In this document: positions 59,876-64,000 of the stretch, piece by piece
Position numbering within the stretch: position 1 is the first letter of the stretch
Layout: each line of letters begins with the position of its first letter
Assembly (NCBI RefSeq): GCF_000597725.1
Contig: NZ_JFBL01000001.1
Coordinates: forward strand, 62,001-126,000
Origin: Sulfurospirillum arcachonense DSM 9755
Lineage (GTDB): Bacteria; Campylobacterota; Campylobacteria; Campylobacterales; Sulfurospirillaceae
Length of the DNA: 64,000 bases
Direction: 5' to 3'
Made by a program: the position numbers and the translations under genes
The notes under the pieces: model-generated
The model's database searches: none
What the model saw: only the letters and a program-made list of their open reading frames with translations
Told to the model about the DNA's origin: nothing

Positions 59876-62113
59876 CTAATGAAAATCAGTATAAATTATT
59901 TTTTGAGAATAAAATTTTTCTCTTTTTTCTTCACGAATAGATATAAACTCTTTTTCAGTAATTTTCTTCATTTTTACTGCCGCTTTATATGTAGGTGTTT
60001 TAGAAATTGGATCCATACCACCACTAGTAAGCTCATTTGAATGTCCTTCCCAATAATGAAAATACATTTGTATTACATTTTTTGGAACAACTTCTGTCAC
60101 AACAATACTAATAGCAACAGAACCATATCTACTATCTACTTGAACAAAATCACCTTCTTCAAGTCCATATTCTTGTGCAGTAATAGGACTTATTTCAATG
60201 GAAGATCCATTATGATCAGCTCCATTTTCTAAAGCAAATGATCTTCTTGTCATTGTACCAACAGTATATTGAGAAGCTTTTCTTGTTGTTAAAAGCTCTA
60301 TTGGATATTCCTCATCAGTATGTTCATCAACTGAACCAGCCATTAAAGGATAATCCGTAGGAAGATTTAATCTATCTGCTAATTTCTTTTCAGCCATAGG
60401 AATATCTTCTTTGTTTTTAACAAAAACAACGGGAACAAAGTGTGCCTTCCCATCTGGTGTATAGAATTTTTTATCCATATACATAGAAGGAGTCCCTAGA
60501 TGTTTTTCATCTGGACAAGGCCAATTAAGCCCACTATGTTCTATAATTCTCTTATAACTCATACCGCCATATCTATCTGGATCTGCTAATCTAACTTCTT
60601 CCCAGATATCTTCAGTACATGTATAATCAAATCCTTTAGCACCTAACCTTTTTGCGATTTCACAAGTAATTTGCCAATCTTCTTTTACATCACCTACAGG
60701 TTCAACTGCTTTATAGTTCATTTGAACTCTTCTCTCAGCATTTGCATAAAGTCCTTGTTTTTCAGGACCACAAACAGCAGGTAATACAATATCTGCTTTT
60801 ACTGCTGTTTCAGTTAAATATATGTCTTGAACAATATATAAACCGACATGCGCTATACCTTTTAAAAAGTGATTTGTATTTGGTTCAGAAATAACAGGGT
60901 TTTCACCAACTGTATAAAATACCTTTATTTTACCACTTAATATCTCATCTGGAACTTCTGTTTTATGGATACCAACTTTACTATCAAGCTTGCAGTCCCA
61001 TAATCTTTCTAAATGTTCTCTTGCTTTTTCGTCAGTAACTTGTTTATTATTAGGAAATACGTTAGGTAAAACTCCCATATCACAAGCACCTTGTACATTT
61101 TGTTGTCCACGAAGAGGATAATTACCTGCTCCAACAACACCAATATTTCCTGTTATTAAAAACAGATTAGATACTGAAAAAACATTACCAACTCCATGAT
61201 TAAAATGAGTTACACCCATACCATGAGTAAGTGCTGCTGGTTTAACAGTCGCATATAAATGCGCTGCTTTTTCTAACAATTCTTGAGGAACTCCTGTTAA
61301 TTCAGAAACATATTTTGGAGTATACTCCTTAACTGCTTCTTTAACATACTCAATTCCCGTTGTATAGTTTGCTATAAACTCATCATCACATAAATTACTC
61401 GCTATAATATGATTCAATAATGCATTAATAATAGGGATGTTATGCTCTGGTGGCAGTTGAATATGAACATCTGCTTTTTGAGCCATCTCTGTTTTAATCG
61501 GGTCAATTACAATTAATTTTGCACCACGATCTAACGCTCTTTGAATGTGCATCGCTGCAATTGGATGTCCATTTTCAGGATTTGATCCAATCATTAAAAT
61601 ACAATTACTATATTTACCAATTTCTGTAAAACTATTTGTTGCTGCGCCATTACCAATTGTTTTAGCCAGACCGGCTACTGTTGGTGCATGTCAAACGCGA
61701 GCACAATGATCTACGTTGTTGGTTCCTATAACTGCTCTCATTAATTTTTGTGCTACATAATTTTCTTCCAAGGTACTTCTTGCTGAAAAATTCCCAACAA
61801 TTGAATCTGGTCCAAAATTTTCTTTTGCTTCTTTCATTTTTAAAACTACTAAATCAAGAGCTTCATCCCATGATGCTTGAACAAGTTCCCCATCTTTTGA
61901 AAACTTGCCATCTTTTTTTCTTATTAAAGGATTAATTAGTCTATCAGTTCCACTAACATAATCAAAACCATACAAACCTTTAAGACACAATTGAGAATCA
62001 TTTACAGGATGATCTTGTGTACCTTCGGCTTTTACTATCTTATTATTTTCTATGGATAAGTCTATATTACAGCCTGTACCACAATATGGACATATCACTC
62101 TTTTTTTCTTCAT
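59876..62113 (-). CDS. fdhF: Selenocysteine formate dehydrogenase alpha subunit (FdhF type)
   Basis: The protein oxidises formate at a molybdenum/tungsten-bis-MGD site. It has a 4Fe-4S motif at the start (CPYCGTGC, and a fourth cysteine in SQLCLKG) and then the segment NVDHCARV-TGA-HAPTVAGL. The in-frame TGA is at 61691-61693, residue 141, exactly the position of selenocysteine in E. coli FdhF. A SECIS hairpin follows. The full product is 745 residues. The start is at 62113 (MKKKRVICPYCG) with AAAGGAAAAGG upstream; the ATG at 62176 would add 21 unrelated residues. The gene needs SelA/SelB/SelC from elsewhere. Neighbours identify it as the formate-hydrogenlyase form. Confidence 0.93.
61664..61676 (-). 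promoter_or_regulatory. SECIS-like hairpin for selenocysteine insertion
   Basis: On the minus strand AGCC and GGCT pair around a GGTCT loop, the apical sequence recognised by SelB in E. coli fdhF. The loop begins about 18 bases after the TGA at 61691-61693, which is the required distance. Confidence 0.8.
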
Positions 62114-62181
62114 ACCTTTTCCTTTCAAAATTTTAATCTTTTTATTAATATGCATTTTAAGCATATTAATGAGCAAAAAAA

Positions 62182-62199
62182 ACCTCCAGCTAAGGAGGT
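62182..62199 (-). terminator. Terminator between the formate channel gene and fdhF
   Basis: ACCTCC and GGAGGT form a six-pair stem with a six-base loop followed by eight T residues on the minus strand. It is a good intrinsic terminator, so fdhF is either attenuated or has its own promoter in the 70 bases before it. Confidence 0.82.
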
Positions 62200-62210
62200 C
62201 TTTTTACTTG

Positions 62211-63065
62211 TTACTTCATATCTGGTTTGTGCGACATAAATCCAATAATGCCTACAAAAAATACCCCTCCTATAATATTTCCTAATGTAACTGGCAATAA
62301 ATTTTTCAAAAAGAAGTTTTGAATATTTAGTGCCTCAAGTTTTTCTACTGGTATATGATGAACTAGTTCAGAAAGAGCATGCATATCACCACCAGCTTGT
62401 GCTAAATAATGTGCTTTTGCAAATAAACCTTCACTTATAATAAACATATTTGCCACGCAATGTTCATACCCTGAAGCTACGAATGCTCCAACAATAAAAG
62501 CAATTGCTAAAATTTTACCTGCTGTATCTTTTGCTGCTATTGCAGCCCAAACTGCCATACAAACAAAAACATTACAAAAAATTCCTCTAATAAATGCTTC
62601 TTCAAAACCCAAAGAAGTTTTACCTACACCTAATGCAACAAAATGCTTTAATATCTCACCATCATATTTTAAACCTAAATTTGATTTATAATACATGTAT
62701 GCAATAATGATTGCCCCAACAAAGTTAAAAATCCATACAATTGCCCAATAAGAAGCCATTTTTCCAAATGGTAATTTTTTGTCATAAGTACTTACCCCTG
62801 ACATTACAGAACTTGTAAATAAATGGCCACCAAAAAATACAACCATCATTAAACCTACGGAGAAAGCTATCCCTCCTAAAAAGTTTGCAACTCCAGGTGA
62901 TGAAGCTTTAGCAACGCCTACAGTAGAATGGGCCCAAAAAATATCACCTAATGCGATTGACCCACCTGCCATAATTGATAAAAAAAGAACACTAAGTAAA
63001 GGCATTGTTGCCTTATGGTTTAAACCTCCGGATACTGACTGCGCAGTTTCAGCTGGTGATAACAT
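62211..63065 (-). CDS. focA: Formate/nitrite transporter family channel (FocA-like)
   Basis: The 284-residue protein has six membrane helices and the family motifs GALGDIFW-like SIALGDIFWA, FFGGHLFTSSVMSG and the gating histidine in ASGYEHCVANMF. Placed between a formate hydrogenlyase maturation block and fdhF, it is best seen as the formate channel. It could also move nitrite in principle. It follows the protease gene by 11 bases. Confidence 0.9.
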   Translation of the reverse strand: MLSPAETAQSVSGGLNHKATMPLLSVLFLSIMAGGSIALGDIFWAHSTVGVAKASSPGVANFLGGIAFSVGLMMVVFFGGHLFTSSVMSGVSTYDKKLPFGKMASYWAIVWIFNFVGAIIIAYMYYKSNLGLKYDGEILKHFVALGVGKTSLGFEEAFIRGIFCNVFVCMAVWAAIAAKDTAGKILAIAFIVGAFVASGYEHCVANMFIISEGLFAKAHYLAQAGGDMHALSELVHHIPVEKLEALNIQNFFLKNLLPVTLGNIIGGVFFVGIIGFMSHKPDMK

Positions 63066-63076
63066 ATGTTTACCTT

Positions 63077-63538
63077 TTAACTAATTTTTTGATTATTATC
63101 GAAAATTGAATCTATTTCAAGAAGTTTTACTAAAGCTTTTTGAGCTGTTTCTTCAGCCTCTTTAGAAATTTCTGGATTTATTTCTAGTACTTTTTCGATA
63201 TCCACATTCAGTCCTAAAAAAAGGACAACTTGACAAAAACTTTTTAAATAACTAAGAAGTATTGGCGTAGGAAGATTATGAGTTGAATACATATAATCTC
63301 TATCATCACTAATATCAATCACCTCTACTGTTCCTACTTTAATACCCGTCATTGCATCAGCAACAACCATAACATCTGGTGAATACTCTCTTATCTTGTG
63401 AAATTCACTCTCAGGAGTATCTTCTCCATAAAAAACTTTCCATCCACAGTTTTCTTTCTCGATTAGTTTTCCTAAATAAGAAGTAATTCCATCATCACCT
63501 CTTAGCGTATTACCGATTACTAATATCGCTTTTTTCAT
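63077..63538 (-). CDS. hycI: Hydrogenase maturation protease, HycI family
   Basis: This endopeptidase trims the C-terminus of the hydrogenase large subunit after nickel insertion. From the ATG at 63538 (AAGGAAAAG site) it has 153 residues. The metal ligands appear as the aspartate in GNTLRGDDGI, the aspartate in VVADAM and the histidine in MYSTHNLPTPILL. An upstream ATG at 63601 would add 21 residues inside the previous gene and is not supported. It overlaps the preceding gene by four bases. Confidence 0.9.
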   Translation of the reverse strand: MKKAILVIGNTLRGDDGITSYLGKLIEKENCGWKVFYGEDTPESEFHKIREYSPDVMVVADAMTGIKVGTVEVIDISDDRDYMYSTHNLPTPILLSYLKSFCQVVLFLGLNVDIEKVLEINPEISKEAEETAQKALVKLLEIDSIFDNNQKIS

Positions 63539-63882
63539 ATACTTTTCCTTATCACAATAAAACCTTCTTGTAATTCTAAAAAGTACTCTTTCAATTTGCA
63601 ATCTGGCATTTGATGAACTAATTTTTCTGCATGTTCAGGAAATACTTCTATCTCAAAATATCTACTTAAATTTCCTAATTTAAACTTAGCATATTCACCA
63701 CAAGACTCTACAAGTTCAAGATATTCATCTTCTTCAATTTTATCTATACACTCAACAAAATCTACAGTTCCAATACCATGTCCTACTGCCATAGAAAACA
63801 CTTTAATTTGCTCCAAATGATCTGGTAATTTATTTTCATTTGGATCAACTAATCTTTTTGTTAATCTACATATCTCTATCAT
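63535..63882 (-). CDS. HycH-like formate hydrogenlyase maturation protein
   Basis: The 115-residue protein sits directly before hycI, where HycH is encoded in formate hydrogenlyase operons. Its VFSMAVGHGIGTVDFVECI stretch and overall acidic character fit the HycH group, but the similarity is weak and I rely partly on position. HycH helps mature the hydrogenase large subunit. No cysteine motif suggests nickel binding. Confidence 0.55.
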   Translation of the reverse strand: MIEICRLTKRLVDPNENKLPDHLEQIKVFSMAVGHGIGTVDFVECIDKIEEDEYLELVESCGEYAKFKLGNLSRYFEIEVFPEHAEKLVHQMPDCKLKEYFLELQEGFIVIRKSI

Positions 63883-63909
63883 TTCATTTCCTAGTTATTA
63901 CGAATTAAT

Positions 63910-64000
63910 TTATAATTCAATTTGATCCGCAATATTTATCTCTTTAAATTGCTTCATATGAGCCAAATATACGCTATTGTGTATGGTTCTCATACACTCT
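63910..64000 (-). CDS. C-terminal end of an unidentified protein (partial)
   Basis: A minus-strand frame enters from the right edge and stops at 63910. Only about 30 residues are visible, ending in KEINIADQIEL. The 27-base gap to the next gene suggests the same operon. Given the neighbours it is likely a hydrogenase or formate hydrogenlyase subunit, but the fragment is too short to identify. Confidence 0.5.
   Translation of the reverse strand, partial: ECMRTIHNSVYLAHMKQFKEINIADQIEL

Noticed and set aside
61594-61691. Apparent break of the formate dehydrogenase gene into two frames
   Set aside because: The break is a single in-frame TGA at the known selenocysteine position with a SECIS loop behind it, so the gene is intact and annotated as one.

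Overview
The window is very A+T-rich and strongly suggests a free-living or host-associated Campylobacterota bacterium of the Arcobacter type. This rests on a Helicobacter-style fused urease gamma/beta subunit, RpoN promoters of the GGAACAC class rather than TGGCAC, an ArsS-like kinase relic and the general look of the proteins. It is essentially a nitrogen-acquisition region: molybdenum nitrogenase, allantoin breakdown, urea uptake and urease lie together, interrupted by a smaller accessory block and followed by the end of a formate hydrogenlyase locus.

Layout. 1-5112: nifA, nifT, a FAD oxidase, an aldo/keto reductase and a 31-residue membrane microprotein (minus strand). 5207-6649: a lipoprotein and mutY. 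6729-11258: nifH, an unknown small gene, nifD and nifK under one RpoN promoter and closed by a terminator. 11452-14147: an AraC regulator and a chemoreceptor. 14334-18422: ureAB-C-E-F-G. 18499-23805: GntR regulator, allantoinase, allantoicase, ureidoglycolate lyase and malate synthase G. 24060-26902: a divergent polar-solute ABC transporter. 26940-33234: urtABCDE with ureD at its end. 33349-37795: three two-component genes. 37831-38460: a decayed histidine kinase. 38599-40808: lipocalin, SRPBCC protein, and a MarR-controlled flavin reductase. 40850-46629: a four-gene restriction-like module. 46854-49350: a sensor/HD-GYP pair and a YjbR protein. 49417-59570: the second nif block, with nifQ-like, flavodiiron protein, two NifX-like proteins, a Sel1-NifU fusion and cowN on the minus strand, and nifE-N-X, DUF269, nifF-W-Z, two ferredoxin-fold proteins and a nif-linked rpoN on the plus strand. 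59567-64000: a microprotein, a selenocysteine formate dehydrogenase, a formate channel and hydrogenase maturation genes.

How it works together. The five catabolic steps allantoin -> allantoate -> ureidoglycolate + urea -> glyoxylate + urea -> malate, with urea -> ammonia by urease, are all encoded here. The missing urease accessory gene ureD is found at the far end of the urea-transporter operon. The nif genes share five RpoN-type promoters, each with its GG 44-52 bases before the start codon, and the region carries both the activator (NifA) and an extra sigma-54. The nif set is incomplete in this window: nifB, nifV, nifS and a full nifU are not here.

The most unusual items are the four-gene module (methylase with a nuclease-like N-terminus, specificity subunit, DGQHR protein fused to a deoxyribosyltransferase/TIR-like domain, and an HNH nuclease), the unknown gene between nifH and nifD, a 13-residue insertion in NifH, a ferredoxin paralog lacking two of four cluster ligands, a MarR operator that exactly fills the spacer of its own leaderless promoter, and a 10-base palindrome (TTACATGTAA) that occurs ten times.
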